Positions 63,935 through 64,000 of a DNA stretch of 64,000 bases are shown one piece after another. The stretch lies in NCBI GenBank assembly GCA_030323885.1, contig CM059199.1, positions 186,001 through 250,000 on the forward strand. Direction: 5' to 3'. The number at the start of each line of letters is the position of its first letter. Position 1 is the stretch's first letter. Position numbers and translations under genes: made by a program. The notes beneath the pieces are model-generated. The model saw nothing but the letters and a program-made list of their open reading frames with translations. It was not told the DNA's origin and searched no databases. The stretch comes from Branchipolynoe longqiensis (Eukaryota > Annelida > Polychaeta > Phyllodocida > Polynoidae).

Positions 63935-64000
63935 GAGTGCTTAGCTCAGTGTCAGGATAATGTGACTGAGTGCGATATCAGGTCATGGTGCTGGCGGCCT
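63935..64000 (+). mobile_element. S1 SINE body fragment, cut by window end
   Basis: AGCTCAGTGTCAGGATAATG, then TGACTGAGTGCGATATCAGG. It continues beyond the window. Confidence 0.8.

Overview
This window is eukaryotic, animal, accessory-type DNA. It is most likely from a mollusc or a close lophotrochozoan relative. The main clue is several tRNA-derived SINE families, one of which has the 3' region and GTCGTTAAATAAA end that I recognise from mollusc genomes. There is no operon structure, and none of the long open frames is a recognisable intact host gene. The only protein families I can identify are decayed pieces of retroelements: LINE reverse transcriptases near 25.1, 40.2, 44.5 and 49.2-50.0 kb; a tyrosine recombinase at 9.2-9.5 kb with an AT-hook reading frame upstream at 7.2 kb; and a DIRS-like RNase H at 32.7-33.15 kb on the minus strand. 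Most other long open frames are translations of C-rich, TA-rich or minisatellite DNA. 

Layout. 0-6.5 kb: two TTAA-flanked MITEs, then the most gene-like non-coding DNA here. It has a dense set of promoter-type motifs at 2.38-3.5 kb and recurring CTCF-like words. 6.5-10.3 kb: a relic tyrosine-recombinase element, itself invaded by fold-back DNA, sitting inside an AT-rich minisatellite. 10.3-18 kb: terminal-inverted-repeat elements and SINEs. 18.5-19.4 kb: a CpG-rich stretch with splice-donor-like sites, a candidate promoter or first exon. 20-26 kb: stacked TTAA MITEs, a 0.5 kb C-rich tract, a 383-bp transposon with a clean 7-bp target duplication, and a LINE split by a MITE. 26-33 kb: pogo-like MITEs, fold-back DNA and a 780-bp near-perfect palindrome carrying mirrored SINEs. 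33-36 kb: fold-back DNA and a 1.85-kb C-rich minisatellite. 36-50 kb: SINEs, MITEs, LINE tails and minisatellites. 50-64 kb: a GC-rich fold-back element, a fold-back element inside a SINE, old and recent direct duplications, nested MITEs, and a 13-bp plus 24-bp pair of minisatellites. 

The most unusual signal is a set of fold-back elements with a modular build. Three of them (8.4-9.0, 33.3-33.7 and 52.4-53.1 kb) share a clearly homologous core, but at 8.4 kb the inverted arms are built from different repeated words than at 33.3 and 52.4 kb. Five more (11.8, 15.0, 28.3, 36.2 and 50.0 kb) have ends that resemble one another around TCACAC or TACACAC, yet each arm is a degenerate array of its own private word. 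Names such as S1-S4, FB-A to FB-I, P1/P2 and R5 are labels coined for this report. All family calls come from reading the sequence; no database search was made.
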